A stretch of 64,000 nt of DNA from Jatrophihabitans sp964252635 (GTDB lineage: Bacteria; Actinomycetota; Actinomycetes; Mycobacteriales; Jatrophihabitantaceae). The notes under the pieces are model-generated. The model did no database searches and had not been told where the DNA came from. It saw only the letters and a program-made list of their open reading frames with translations. The stretch is from the NCBI RefSeq assembly GCF_964252635.1, contig NZ_CAXUNP010000007.1:1-64000 (forward strand), in the 5' to 3' direction. The first letter of the stretch is position 1. Each line of letters starts with the position of its first letter. Positions 1-8,463 of the stretch are shown here, in pieces. Position numbers and translations under genes: made by a program.

Positions 1-2
1 CC

Positions 3-1226
3 CTCACCGCCGCCGCCCTGGTCGCCGGCACGCTCGGTGCGGCGACCCTCGCCGCTCCCGCTGCCGGCGCGGCCACCGTGACGCCGGCGGCCTCCGCGAA
101 GTCGGTGACGATCACCTGGCGCGGCAACGGCCACGGCCACGGCATGAGCCAGTACGGCGCCCGTGGTGCCGCCGCGGCCGGCCTGTCGTTCCGGCGCATC
201 ATCGCCTTCTACTACCCGCACACGACCTTGGTGCGGCAGAGCTCGCGCACCATCCGGGTGCTGCTCGGCGGCTTCGGATCGGCCACCACCGCGGTCGCCT
301 GGCCCGGCCTGACCGTCACCGGCGTGAGCGGCGCGCTGCCGTCGACCTCGAACGGCGTGTCCCGCTACCGCCTCGTTGCCGACGCGCACCGCGGCCTCAC
401 CCTGCAGCAACTGCGCGCAGCCAAGGGATCGCACTGGACGACCTACCGCGCGGGCTTGCCGAACCGGGCCGGGTTCACTCGCGGGAACGGCCACCGGGTG
501 CGCATCATGGCTCCGGACGGCAGCAGCAACTACTACTGGGGCGTCGTGCGCGCCGTGCGCACGACCGCGTCCGGCACCGGCGCGGTGAACTCCGTCGAGA
601 CGGTCGACCTGGAGCGTTACGTCGCCGGTGTCGCCCCGCGCGAGATGCCGGCGTCGTGGGCCCGGGCCGCCGTGGACGCGCAGGCCATCGCGGCGCGCAC
701 CTACGCGCAGTACGAGACGGACCACCCCCGCAACCGCGACTGGGACATCTGCGACACCACGGCCTGCCAGTTCTACGGCGGCGCCGCCTATCTGGACGCC
801 GCCGGCCACCGGGTCTGGAGCGAGGACATGCGCGGCGTCACCGACACCAGCAACCTGGTCGCGGAGTACCACGGCTCGGCGATCTTCGCCCAGTTCAGCG
901 CCTCCAACGGCGGCTGGACGGTGGACGGCGGCCAGCCCTACCTGGTGGCCCGGGCCGACCCCTACGACAACGCGGCGTCCGGCGACCCGTACCTCGCGAT
1001 GACCCACAAGACCTCGCTGTCGTCGCTGGCCCGCAGCTACGGTTTGTCGAAGGTCACCCGCATCGTCACGACCACCGACGGTCACGGCGCGTGGGGCGGC
1101 CGGACGAGCAAGGTCACGATCTACGGCACGCGCAGCGGTAAGGCCACGCACGTGACGACGACCGGTTTCGGGCTCGCGAACACCCTCGGGGCGTGGACCG
1201 ACTGGTTCCGGCTCGTCACGAGCTGA
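3..1226 (+). CDS. SpoIID/LytB-domain exported protein (5' end outside window)
   Basis: The reading frame is open from the first bases, so the start codon lies upstream of the window. The stretch encoded before position 78 is Ala/Leu-rich and ends AAPAAGA, which reads as the tail of a signal peptide, so the protein is probably exported. The mature part opens with GNGHGHGMSQYGARGAA, the family hallmark, and continues with VDLERYVAGVAPREMPASW and AQAIAARTYAQYE, where the conserved acidic residue of the SpoIID fold sits. SpoIID of endospore formers is a lytic transglycosylase acting on denuded peptidoglycan. The actinobacterial relatives are widespread and mostly uncharacterised, so a cell-wall role is inferred from the family. 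Confidence 0.88.
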   Translation, partial: LTAAALVAGTLGAATLAAPAAGAATVTPAASAKSVTITWRGNGHGHGMSQYGARGAAAAGLSFRRIIAFYYPHTTLVRQSSRTIRVLLGGFGSATTAVAWPGLTVTGVSGALPSTSNGVSRYRLVADAHRGLTLQQLRAAKGSHWTTYRAGLPNRAGFTRGNGHRVRIMAPDGSSNYYWGVVRAVRTTASGTGAVNSVETVDLERYVAGVAPREMPASWARAAVDAQAIAARTYAQYETDHPRNRDWDICDTTACQFYGGAAYLDAAGHRVWSEDMRGVTDTSNLVAEYHGSAIFAQFSASNGGWTVDGGQPYLVARADPYDNAASGDPYLAMTHKTSLSSLARSYGLSKVTRIVTTTDGHGAWGGRTSKVTIYGTRSGKATHVTTTGFGLANTLGAWTDWFRLVTS

Positions 1227-1315
1227 CCACCTCGCAGAAGCGATTGGGTGACGGGCGGCCACCGACCGTGTGAGAGGGTCGGAGGCCGGACGACGGGCGC
1301 GGGCGAGGGGAACAG

Positions 1316-2380
1316 ATGGCCACCGATGCGGTGATCCTGGTCGGTGGCTTCGGCACCCGGCTGCGACCGCTGACGCTGTCGGCGCCCAAACCGATGCTGC
1401 CGACCGCGGGCGTGCCGTTCCTGACCCACCTCGTGCTGCGATTGCGCGAGGCCGGCATCACCCACGTCGTGCTGGGCACGTCCTACCGCGCCGAGGTGTT
1501 CGAGGACTACTTCGGTGACGGGTCGCGCTTCGGCGTCGATCTGCGGTGCGTGGTGGAGAAGGAGGCGTTGGGGACCGGTGGCGGCATCCGCAACGTCGCC
1601 TCCGCCCTGCGGGCCGACACGGTGCTCGTGTTCAACGGCGACAACATGATCGGCGTCGACCTCGTCGACTTCGTCGAGTCGCACCGCAAGACCGACGCTG
1701 ACGTCACGTTGTGCCTGACCCGGGTCGAGGACGCCCGGGCCTACGGCTGCGTGCCCACCGACGCCGACGGGCGGGTCGAGGCGTTCCTCGAGAAGGACCC
1801 CAACCCCGTGACCGACCAGATCAACGCCGGGCTGTACGCGTTCAAGCGCCGCCTCATCGACACGATCCCGGCCGGCCGGCCCGTGTCGGTCGAGAAGGAG
1901 ACCTTCCCGGGGCTGCTCCGGTCGGGGGCCGACGTGCGCGGCTACCTCACCACCGGGTACTGGCGCGACTTCGGGACGCCGGCCGACTTCGTCCAGGGTT
2001 CCGCCGACCTGGTGCGGGGCGTCGCGCCCTCGCCCGCGGTGCCCCGGCCCGGTGAGCGGCTGCTGATGCCCGGCGCGTCCGTGTCGCCCAAGGCCAAGAT
2101 CTACGGCGGGTCGACGATCGGTGCCCGCACGGCGGTCGGGGCCGGTGCTGACATCGACGGGTCGGCCGTCTTCGAAGACGCCCGCATCGCGGCGGGCGCG
2201 GTGATCCGCCGCAGCATCGTCGGCAACCGCGTCACCGTCCACCCCGGGGCGCTGCTCGAGGACTGCGTCATCGGCGACGACGCGGTCATCGGCGCCGGCA
2301 TCGAGCTGCGCTACGGCGCGCGGGTGTGGCCCGGGGTGCACCTGGCCGAGGGTTCGATCCGCTTCTCGTCCGACCTCTGA
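1316..2380 (+). CDS. manB: NDP-sugar pyrophosphorylase, mannose-1-phosphate guanylyltransferase type
   Basis: Predicted to form a nucleotide sugar, most likely GDP-mannose from mannose-1-phosphate and GTP, for mannosylated envelope components. The N-terminal Rossmann-like domain has the nucleotidyltransferase signature GGFGTRLRPLT (residues 9-19), FNGDNM for the metal/sugar site, and YWRDFGTP near residue 218. From about residue 240 the chain turns into Ile/Val-Gly-rich hexapeptides typical of a left-handed beta-helix. The 354-residue length suits the family. ATG follows GAGGGGA at a suitable distance. In mycobacteria the manB gene lies close to fbiA-fbiB, and fbiB-fbiA are 2.3 kb downstream here, which supports the assignment. 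Exact nucleotide and sugar specificity cannot be read from sequence. Confidence 0.85.
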   Translation: MATDAVILVGGFGTRLRPLTLSAPKPMLPTAGVPFLTHLVLRLREAGITHVVLGTSYRAEVFEDYFGDGSRFGVDLRCVVEKEALGTGGGIRNVASALRADTVLVFNGDNMIGVDLVDFVESHRKTDADVTLCLTRVEDARAYGCVPTDADGRVEAFLEKDPNPVTDQINAGLYAFKRRLIDTIPAGRPVSVEKETFPGLLRSGADVRGYLTTGYWRDFGTPADFVQGSADLVRGVAPSPAVPRPGERLLMPGASVSPKAKIYGGSTIGARTAVGAGADIDGSAVFEDARIAAGAVIRRSIVGNRVTVHPGALLEDCVIGDDAVIGAGIELRYGARVWPGVHLAEGSIRFSSDL

Positions 2381-2409
2381 CGCGTTCCGTCACACCCCTG
2401 GTCCACACT

Positions 2410-3321
2410 GTGCGGGTGCAGGTGCGCGAGTGGGAGGCCGGTCGCCCGATCGACCTGCGCTCCACCCTGGCCACGCTGCGCCGCGGCAGCGGCGACCCGG
2501 CACACCGCTTCGACACCGCCGGCCGGTTCTGGTGGGCCTGTACGACGCCCGACGGCCCGGGCACACTGTGCGTCGCGGCGGCGGGCTCGCGGGCCAGCGC
2601 CCAGGCGTGGGGCGACGGGGCCTCCTGGCTGCTCGAGCAGGTGCCCGCCCTGCTGGGCGCCCACGACGACTGGTCTGATCTCGACGTCACGGCGGTGCCG
2701 GTGCTGCACGAGCTGCGCCGCGCCCGTCCCGGGTTCCGGCTGACCCGTACGGGTCTGGTCATGGACGCGCTCGTGCCCGGCGTCCTGGAGCAGAAGGTCA
2801 CCGGTCTCGAGGCGCGCCGGTCGTGGCGGCTGCTGCTGCACCGGTTCGGTACGCCCGCGCCCGGCCCGGCCGAGGGCATGCGTGTCCCGCCCTCGGCGCG
2901 CGACCTGCTCGAGCTGCCCACCTGGGAATGGCACCGGCTCGGCGTCGACGGCAAGCGGCAGCGGGCCATCCGCGCGGCGGCGTCGGTGGCGCGCCGCATG
3001 GAGCAGTGCGTCGAGCTCACCCACGCCGAGGCGACCGCTCGGCTGCGCCTGATCCCCGGCGTCGGCGCGTGGACCGCCGCGGAGACCACGCAACGCGCGC
3101 TGGGTGACCCCGATTCGGTGAGCGTCGGCGACTACCACCTGCCGAACATGGTGGGGTGGGTGCTGGCCGGGCGCCCCCGCAGTACCGACGAGCAGATGCT
3201 CGAGCTGCTTGCGCCCTGGCTCGGCCACCGGCAACGCGTCATGCGGTTGATTGAACTGACCGGCATGAGGGCGCCGCGGTACGGGCCGAAGTTCAACTAC
3301 ACCGACATCCGCGCGATCTGA
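2410..3321 (+). CDS. AlkA-like HhH-GPD DNA glycosylase (3-methyladenine type)
   Basis: Base-excision repair glycosylase that should remove alkylated purines. The C-terminal half carries the helix-hairpin-helix LRLIPGVGAWTAAET followed by SVGDYHLPN, where the Asp of GDYHLPN is the position of the catalytic aspartate in the AlkA family. The frame is open back to 2326 inside the preceding gene. I prefer the GTG at 2410 (MRVQVREWEAG), because the extra N-terminal residues look like read-through of the manB end. About 303 residues is normal for actinobacterial members. It lies directly before an SRPBCC gene and may be co-transcribed with manB. Confidence 0.85.
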   Translation: MRVQVREWEAGRPIDLRSTLATLRRGSGDPAHRFDTAGRFWWACTTPDGPGTLCVAAAGSRASAQAWGDGASWLLEQVPALLGAHDDWSDLDVTAVPVLHELRRARPGFRLTRTGLVMDALVPGVLEQKVTGLEARRSWRLLLHRFGTPAPGPAEGMRVPPSARDLLELPTWEWHRLGVDGKRQRAIRAAASVARRMEQCVELTHAEATARLRLIPGVGAWTAAETTQRALGDPDSVSVGDYHLPNMVGWVLAGRPRSTDEQMLELLAPWLGHRQRVMRLIELTGMRAPRYGPKFNYTDIRAI

Positions 3322-3329
3322 GGAGTGGC

Positions 3330-3803
3330 ATGCCCGAGGACGAGCGCTTCGAGGCGGCGCGCACGATCGCGGCGCCCCCGGCCGCGGTGTTCGCCGTGCT
3401 GACCGACCCGCAGGGCCACGTGCGCATCGACAGCTCGGGGATGCTGCAGTCGGCCGAGGGGGCGCGGGTCACTGCCACCGGTGACACCTTCGTCGTGCAC
3501 ATGGACCGCGAGGCCCTCGGCGACATCGCCGACATGGGCCGGTACGACGTGCAGGTGATCATCACCGCATTCGAGCCGGACGCGCTGGTCGAGTGGACGA
3601 TCTCCGGCACCGTGCAACCGCCGATCGAGCACCGTTACGGCTACCGGCTGGCTTCGGCCGACAGCGGCACGCTGGTCACGTCGTACTACGACTGGAGCCG
3701 GATCGACGAGCGCTTCCGCGGCAAGGGCGTCTTCCCGGTCATCCCCGAAGCCGCGCTCAAGGCGACGCTGGGGATCCTGGCCCGCACCGTCGAGACGCAC
3801 TGA
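3330..3803 (+). CDS. SRPBCC-fold polyketide cyclase/dehydrase-like protein
   Basis: 157 residues with the start-like pattern of the SRPBCC (Bet v1/START-like) fold: an N-terminal strand, the helix-turn APPAAVFAVLTDPQGHVRID, a run of beta strands (VTATGDTFVVHM, WTISGTVQ) and a long C-terminal helix (AALKATLGILARTVETH). Members bind hydrophobic ligands or catalyse varied reactions, so no substrate can be named. ATG 3330 follows GAGGAG at good spacing, 8 bases after the glycosylase stop, so the two are probably co-transcribed. Confidence 0.8.
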   Translation: MPEDERFEAARTIAAPPAAVFAVLTDPQGHVRIDSSGMLQSAEGARVTATGDTFVVHMDREALGDIADMGRYDVQVIITAFEPDALVEWTISGTVQPPIEHRYGYRLASADSGTLVTSYYDWSRIDERFRGKGVFPVIPEAALKATLGILARTVETH

Positions 3804-3817
3804 TCCGTGCGCGTCGG

Positions 3818-4648
3818 TCAGAGAGCGCGCAGTACGGCGTCGGACAGCTGCGGCCAGGCCGTCCGTGCCCAGTCGCCGAAGTTCTCGTCGGCGAGGGCGA
3901 CGAGCCCCACCCCGGCCTCGGAGTCGATCCAGAACATCGTGCCGCTCTGCCCGAAGTGCCCGTAGGTCGCCGCGGAGTTCGCGGCCCCCGTCCAGTGCGG
4001 TGACTTGGTACCGCGGATCTCGAACCCCAGGCCCCAGTCGTTGGGAGTCTGGCCGCCGTAGCCGGGCAGCACCCCGCGCAGGCCGGGGTACTGCACCGTG
4101 CGCAGGTCCTTGAGGGTGGCGGGCGCGAGGAGCCCGGTCGGGGCCTGCAGCTCCTGCAGCACGAGGGCGAGGTCGGCGACGGTCGAGACGCCGTCGCGGG
4201 CGGGTGAACCGGGCAGCGACGTACCGGTCATCCGCAGCGGCCGCAGCACGGCCTCGTCCAGGTAGCGCGTAAACGGCATGCCCGCGGCCGTCGCCACGAG
4301 CTCGGCCGCGCGCTCGATGCCCACGTTGGAGTAGACGCGGCGCGTCGCCGGCGGGAACGAGCGCAACGCCCGCTGCGGTGCCAGCCCCGACGCGTGGGTG
4401 AGCAGATGGCGCAGCGTCGCGCCCGGCAGCAGCTGCTCGTCGGCGGGGTCGTCGAGGGCCACCGCCTCCTCCTCGACGGCGACGAGCACGGCGAGGGCGG
4501 CCAGCGGTTTGGTCACCGACGCGAGGGGGAAGGCGTGCTCCTGCGGCCCGCGCGACGCGAGGACCCCGGACGGCCCCACGACCGCAGCGGCGGCGTGCGG
4601 CACCGGCCAGTCGTCCACCGCCCGCAGCGCGTCGTCGAGGCCGCTCAT
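3818..4648 (-). CDS. Serine hydrolase, beta-lactamase/D-alanyl-D-alanine carboxypeptidase class C family
   Basis: 276 residues of the penicillin-binding, beta-lactamase-related fold. The catalytic Ser-x-x-Lys is in SVTKPLAAL, the second Tyr-x-Asn element in RRVYSNVGIE, and the third element near GHFGQSGT, where His-x-Gly replaces the Lys-Thr-Gly of true penicillinases. Such proteins are esterases, peptidases or amidases, and the real substrate is unknown. No clear signal peptide is visible, so it may be cytoplasmic. It is convergent with the SRPBCC gene (14-base gap) and follows fbiB by 21 bases on the same strand, so it may be the last gene of the F420 operon. Confidence 0.85.
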   Translation of the reverse strand: MSGLDDALRAVDDWPVPHAAAAVVGPSGVLASRGPQEHAFPLASVTKPLAALAVLVAVEEEAVALDDPADEQLLPGATLRHLLTHASGLAPQRALRSFPPATRRVYSNVGIERAAELVATAAGMPFTRYLDEAVLRPLRMTGTSLPGSPARDGVSTVADLALVLQELQAPTGLLAPATLKDLRTVQYPGLRGVLPGYGGQTPNDWGLGFEIRGTKSPHWTGAANSAATYGHFGQSGTMFWIDSEAGVGLVALADENFGDWARTAWPQLSDAVLRAL

Positions 4649-4669
4649 GAGATCGCCGTCATCGGGCCG

Positions 4670-6013
4670 TCACGGCAGGCGGCGGCGGGCGAGCTCGACG
4701 AGGCGCGGCAGATCGGGGGAGACCCCGCTGGGCAGGTCGTCCCAGCCGAACCAGCGCAGGTCGAGCGACTCCTCGCTGCGGGTCGGCTCGGCGCCCGGGC
4801 TGGCCACCGCGAGGTACTGGACGTCGAAGTGCCGGGTGGGCACGCCGAGCGAGCACGTGACGGGATGGATGTCGAGGGCCAGGGGGCCGGGGTCGAAGGA
4901 CAGCGAGCCGATGCCGCTCTCTTCGCGGGCCTCGCGGGCGGCGGCGTCGAGCATGGTGCCGTCCCCGGGCTCGCAGTGGCCGCCCAGCTGCAGCCAGTGG
5001 CCGACGCGCGGGTGCAGGGTGAGCAGCACGGCCTGCCGGTGGGGGTCGACGACCAGGGCGCTGGCGGTCAGGTGCCCGGCAACGCACGAGCGCCACGTGG
5101 CGTCCGGCCGCGCGGCGAGGAAGCCGAGGAACGCCTCCCGTACGGCGGGCGGGGCGCCGTCGTCCGGCGCCATGCCGGTGACGGTGGCGACGGCGTCGGC
5201 GTGCAGCAACGGGGCGGAACCGCCGGCCCAGCCGACGTCCTCCCGGCCGACGGCCATGGCCTCGGCGGTGCCCATGCGGAACAGGTCGTCGGCCGCGCCA
5301 CGGACGAGGTCCCGCGTGCCGTGCCCGTCGTCGGAGAGCGTGCCCTCGGCGGAGGCGAGACCGCGCACCACCGCGACGGGGATGCCGGACAGCTTGCCCT
5401 TCACCAGGTCGGCGGCGGCCGCGATCTCGTCGGCAACGGCGACCTGGGTGACGTCGAGGGTGTTGCCGTAGCTGTCGACGCTCCCGCGCGGGTCGGTGAC
5501 CGCGGTCAGCCCGGCGACGCCGATGGCGACGTCGACGAGCCCGTGCCGCCAGGGCCGGCCCATCGTGTCGGTGACGATCACGCCGACGTCGACGCCCAGA
5601 CGGTCGTGCAGGCCGTCGCGGAGCACCCGCGCCGAGGCGTCGGGGTCGACGGGCAGCAGGGCCAGCTCGTCGCGGGCGACGTTGGAGGCGTCGACCCCGG
5701 CCGCGGCCATGACCAACCCGTGCCGGGTCTGCACGATGCGCAGGTCGCCGCGCCGCGCGACCACGCGCACGGTCTCGGCGTCGATCGCGGCCTGCCGCGC
5801 GTTCTCCCGCTCCTCGGGGTCGTCGGAGTCGAGGACGACGAGGCGTCCCTCGATCTTCGAGACGATCTTCGACGTGACGACCACGACGTCGCCGTCCTGC
5901 AGGTCGGCGTGGTCCGCGACGACGCCGGCGAGGTCGTCGCCGGGCCGCAGCTCGCCGATGCCGTGCACCGGGCGTACCTCGAGGTACGCCACGGCGTGGT
6001 CGCCCGCGATCAC
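4670..6013 (-). CDS. fbiB: Coenzyme F420-0:L-glutamate ligase fused to a NUDIX domain
   Basis: The first roughly 245 residues are a CofE/FbiB ligase, which adds glutamates to the F420 tail: DGDVVVVTSKIVSKIEGR, IVTDTMGRPWRHG, GNTLDVTQVAVADE and LSDDGHGTRDLVRGAADDLFRMG are all ligase motifs. Mycobacterial FbiB continues into an FMN-dependent nitroreductase-like domain that reduces dehydro-F420-0. Here the chain instead continues without a stop into a NUDIX hydrolase domain, with a Nudix-box-like GHCEPGDGT...AREAREESG at about residues 344-366. GTG 6013 overlaps the fbiA stop as GTGA, so the genes are translationally coupled. The dehydro-F420 reductase must be encoded elsewhere or the NUDIX part does something new; that part is inference. 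Confidence 0.88.
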   Translation of the reverse strand: MIAGDHAVAYLEVRPVHGIGELRPGDDLAGVVADHADLQDGDVVVVTSKIVSKIEGRLVVLDSDDPEERENARQAAIDAETVRVVARRGDLRIVQTRHGLVMAAAGVDASNVARDELALLPVDPDASARVLRDGLHDRLGVDVGVIVTDTMGRPWRHGLVDVAIGVAGLTAVTDPRGSVDSYGNTLDVTQVAVADEIAAAADLVKGKLSGIPVAVVRGLASAEGTLSDDGHGTRDLVRGAADDLFRMGTAEAMAVGREDVGWAGGSAPLLHADAVATVTGMAPDDGAPPAVREAFLGFLAARPDATWRSCVAGHLTASALVVDPHRQAVLLTLHPRVGHWLQLGGHCEPGDGTMLDAAAREAREESGIGSLSFDPGPLALDIHPVTCSLGVPTRHFDVQYLAVASPGAEPTRSEESLDLRWFGWDDLPSGVSPDLPRLVELARRRLP

Positions 6014-6951
6014 CGCGCGAGCTCCAGGGCGGCGCGCACCATGTCCGCCGTCGCGTCGTCGTCGGTCATCAGCAGCGGGACGGCGCGGACCTCGACTCCG
6101 GGGACGTCGGCGCGGTCGTCCTCGGCGATCAACCAGCCGTCGAGCAGGCCACCGTCGCGCCGGGCGCCGTAGTGCCGGGCCACGCCCTCGGCGCTGACCT
6201 CGACGCCGATCGCGGGCAGGCACGAGTCGGCCATGCCGCGCACCGGGGCGTCGCCGATGATCGGCGAGACGCCGACCACCGGTGCGGGGCCGGTGACCAG
6301 CGCGTCCCGGATGTCGTCGAGGCCGAGGATGGTGCCGATCGACACGACCGGGTTCGACGGCGCGACGAGCACGACGTCGGCGGTGGTGACGGCGTCGAGG
6401 ACCGCGGTCGTCGCGGTGGCGTCGTCGAGCCCGACCTGCACGAACGCCTGGGCGGGCAGCGCGGCGCGGTAGCGCACCCACCATTCCTGGAAGTGGATCG
6501 CGCGACGGGCGCCGTCGAGCTCGACGACGACGTGCGTCTCGCACCGGTCGTCGGTCATCGGCAGCAGCGTGACGCCCGGTTGCCACCGCTCGCACAGTGC
6601 GGCCGTCACGTCGGTGAGCGAGTAACCGGCATCGAGCATGCGGGTGCGCACCAGGTGGGTGGCGATGTCGAGGTCCCCGAGCCCGAACCAGGACGGCTCG
6701 GCGCCGTAGGCCGCCAGCTCGTCCTTGATGCGCCACGTCTCATCGGTGCGGCCCCAGCCGCGCTCGGCGTCGTGGGCCTCGCCGAGGGTGTACATGACGC
6801 TGTCCAGGTCGGGGCAGATGCGCAGCCCGTGCAGGGTGACGTCGTCGCCGGTGTTGACGATCGCGGTGACGGTGTCGTCGGGGCGGGCGGCCCGGACACC
6901 GCGCAGGAAGCGGGCGCCGCCGATGCCGCCGGCGAGGACTGCGATGCGCAC
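6010..6951 (-). CDS. fbiA: Phosphoenolpyruvyl/2-phospho-L-lactate transferase of F420 synthesis
   Basis: CofD/FbiA family, 313 residues. It joins the activated three-carbon acid (enolpyruvyl-diphospho-guanosine in actinobacteria) to the deazaflavin Fo, giving dehydro-F420-0, the substrate of FbiB. Conserved elements are the N-terminal LAGGIGGARFLRGV, IVNTGDDVTLHGLRICPDLDSV, LGDLDIATHLVRT, and LVAPSNPVVSIGTIL near residue 185-200. First gene of the fbiA-fbiB(-serine hydrolase) operon, overlapping fbiB by 4 bases. fbiC and fbiD are not in this window. Confidence 0.95.
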   Translation of the reverse strand: MRIAVLAGGIGGARFLRGVRAARPDDTVTAIVNTGDDVTLHGLRICPDLDSVMYTLGEAHDAERGWGRTDETWRIKDELAAYGAEPSWFGLGDLDIATHLVRTRMLDAGYSLTDVTAALCERWQPGVTLLPMTDDRCETHVVVELDGARRAIHFQEWWVRYRAALPAQAFVQVGLDDATATTAVLDAVTTADVVLVAPSNPVVSIGTILGLDDIRDALVTGPAPVVGVSPIIGDAPVRGMADSCLPAIGVEVSAEGVARHYGARRDGGLLDGWLIAEDDRADVPGVEVRAVPLLMTDDDATADMVRAALELAR

Positions 6952-6987
6952 GCAGACGAACCTACGCGATGCGCACTGCGTGGGATT

Positions 6988-7266
6988 TCACGCCGTTGGC
7001 ATGGCGGCCTTCCGGCGGCGCAGCAGCGCCCCGACGTCGTGGAGCAGCACGGCCCGGGCGCCGCGTTCGATGGCCGCCGGACGGAGGTGCGCCGGGAGGT
7101 CGTAATGCCAGCGCCACGGATGGTCCTGGAACGTCCACCGGGGCATGCCCACCGCGTCGGCCATGGCGTGCAGCTCCTCGCGCGTGTCGGCGAGCAGGTG
7201 GCAGTAGTCGGTGAAGCGCAGCCCGGCGTCCGGGTAGGAGCGCACCGTGTCGACGTAGCAGGTCAT
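6988..7266 (-). CDS. DUF4031 domain protein
   Basis: About 92 residues that fit the DUF4031 family: an N-terminal CYVDTVRSYPDAG, then FTDYCHLLADTREELHAMADAVGMPRW with HPWRWHYDLPAHLRPAAIERGA. The family is common in actinobacteria and has no established function; members are small, soluble and His/Trp-rich. I place the start at ATG 7266 because MTCYVD aligns with the usual N terminus; the frame is open to 7290. It lies 36 bases upstream of fbiA on the same strand and could be the first gene of that transcript. Confidence 0.7.
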   Translation of the reverse strand: MTCYVDTVRSYPDAGLRFTDYCHLLADTREELHAMADAVGMPRWTFQDHPWRWHYDLPAHLRPAAIERGARAVLLHDVGALLRRRKAAMPTA

Positions 7267-7360
7267 GACCCGTCCGACGCTAGTCGTCATTGCCTGACCG
7301 CCGCCGCCCGCACTGCCGTCCCACCTGTCCGCCCCGCCTCACCTCTTCCCGACCTTCAGG

Positions 7361-7412
7361 TGATCAACTCGCGTTCTGCAGGGACCCAGGCCTGCTGAAT
7401 GCGTGTTGATCA
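7361..7412. repeat. Palindrome A1, upstream end of DUF559 unit A
   Basis: Two 22-base arms, 7361-7382 (starts TGATCAACTCGCGTT) and 7391-7412 (ends GCGTGTTGATCA), are inverted copies matching at 19 of 22 positions with an 8-base loop. The same arm recurs downstream of the gene at 8431. There is no T-rich tail, so it does not look like a Rho-independent terminator. Confidence 0.85.
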
Positions 7413-7515
7413 CGGGTGAGGGGTTCCGGTTGGGTTCGTCCACAGGCGTGACCGGCCGTCCACAGTCGGGGTGACATGTGGCCGATTCGCGGTCGGGCGG
7501 CGGCACGATGCACCG

Positions 7516-8433
7516 GTGGATGACGACTGGTGGGTCGACCCGGACAGGTTGCCCCGGGTGCTCGATCGAGCCGAAGCCCTGCGGCGGGGGCTCTCGCGGC
7601 ATGCCGTCGACCACCGTCTGGCCAGTGGGGCGTGGCGTCGCGTGTTGCCGCGTACCTATCTCACGGGCGAGACGCTCACCGAGCCCGACCGTTGGACCGC
7701 CGCCCTCGTCTACGCCGGTCGGGGCGCAGCGCTCTCCGGCGCAGCAGCCCTCCGCGCGTCGGAGGTACGGGGTGTCGCTGCGACGCGGACGGTGCTCGTT
7801 CTCGTGCCAACGGAGAACCGTCGACGCGCGACCGGTTTCGCCCAGGTGCGCAGCACGTCCCGGCCGTTCACGGCCATGCGGTGGTCGGGCCCCTGCCGTG
7901 TCGAACCGGCTCGTGCAGCGGCCGATCTGGCGTGCGCGATGACCCGGCTGGACGATGTACGGACCCTGGTTGCCCGGGTCGTTCAAGATCAACACTGCAC
8001 GGTCGCCGAACTGGGGGTGGAACTCGAGGCCGGACCGCGGCAGGGGAGCGCGTACCTCCGTGTTGCGCTCGAGGAGGTGGGTTGGGGTAGCGCCTCCGCA
8101 CCGGAGGCGCGTGCGGCGCGCATCCTGCGTACCGCCGGACTGACGGGCTTCGAGCAGAACGTCCGCATCGACCTGCCCGACGGGCGGTGGCGGGTCGTCG
8201 ATTTCTACTGGGCGCGACTGCGCGCGTGCCTGGAGATCGACAGCGTCGAGTTCCACGCGACGCGCGACGGGTGGAACTCCACGTGGGACCGCCATCTCGA
8301 GCTGACCGTCGCGGGCCACTCCGTCATCCACCGCCCGCCGTCGGCGCTGCGCGACCCAGCCTCGTTCGTGGCTGACGTCCGGGCCTGGCTCGCCGGCCGT
8401 GAGACGGAACTGCGGCGTGGCCTGTCCGCCTGA
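7516..8433 (+). CDS. DUF559 (Vsr-like nuclease fold) protein, unit A
   Basis: About 305 residues. The N-terminal part (RAEALRRGLSRHAVDHRLASGAW onward, ending in a TYL segment) resembles the winged-helix AbiEi-type domain. The C-terminal part, EARAARILRTAGL then VDFYWARLRACLEIDSVEFH, is the DUF559/Vsr-like endonuclease core with its acidic E...D...E-x-D pattern. No function is established for these chromosomal proteins. The frame is open to GTG 7471; I choose GTG 7516 because the conserved region begins just after it. The gene sits between palindromes A1 and A2, and its TGA stop is the first three bases of the A2 arm. This fits a single-gene mobile unit, but that is inference. Confidence 0.8.
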   Translation: MDDDWWVDPDRLPRVLDRAEALRRGLSRHAVDHRLASGAWRRVLPRTYLTGETLTEPDRWTAALVYAGRGAALSGAAALRASEVRGVAATRTVLVLVPTENRRRATGFAQVRSTSRPFTAMRWSGPCRVEPARAAADLACAMTRLDDVRTLVARVVQDQHCTVAELGVELEAGPRQGSAYLRVALEEVGWGSASAPEARAARILRTAGLTGFEQNVRIDLPDGRWRVVDFYWARLRACLEIDSVEFHATRDGWNSTWDRHLELTVAGHSVIHRPPSALRDPASFVADVRAWLAGRETELRRGLSA

Positions 8434-8463
8434 TCAACTCGCGTTGTGCAGGTCTGCAGCCCG
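8431..8463. repeat. Palindrome A2, left arm plus loop (split by IS)
   Basis: Arm 8431-8449 begins TGATCAACTCGCGTTGTGC and is followed by the 14-base loop AGGTCTGCAGCCCG at 8450-8463. The arm matches palindrome A1 closely (21 of 22 over its full length). The other half of the hairpin is at 9768-9800, displaced by the insertion sequence. Confidence 0.85.

Noticed and set aside
1121..2341. Long minus-strand frame opposite the nucleotidyltransferase gene
   Set aside because: It is low-complexity Arg/Gly/Asp/Val-rich antisense of a clear plus-strand gene and has no family motif; such frames are a by-product of high GC.
4394..6172. 592-codon plus-strand frame across fbiB
   Set aside because: Antisense shadow of the F420 ligase gene; composition is typical of reverse-frame GC3 bias.
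7361..7412. Palindromes of the DUF559 units as simple Rho-independent terminators
   Set aside because: They occur at both the upstream and downstream ends of each gene, lack T-tracts, and match within but not between units.
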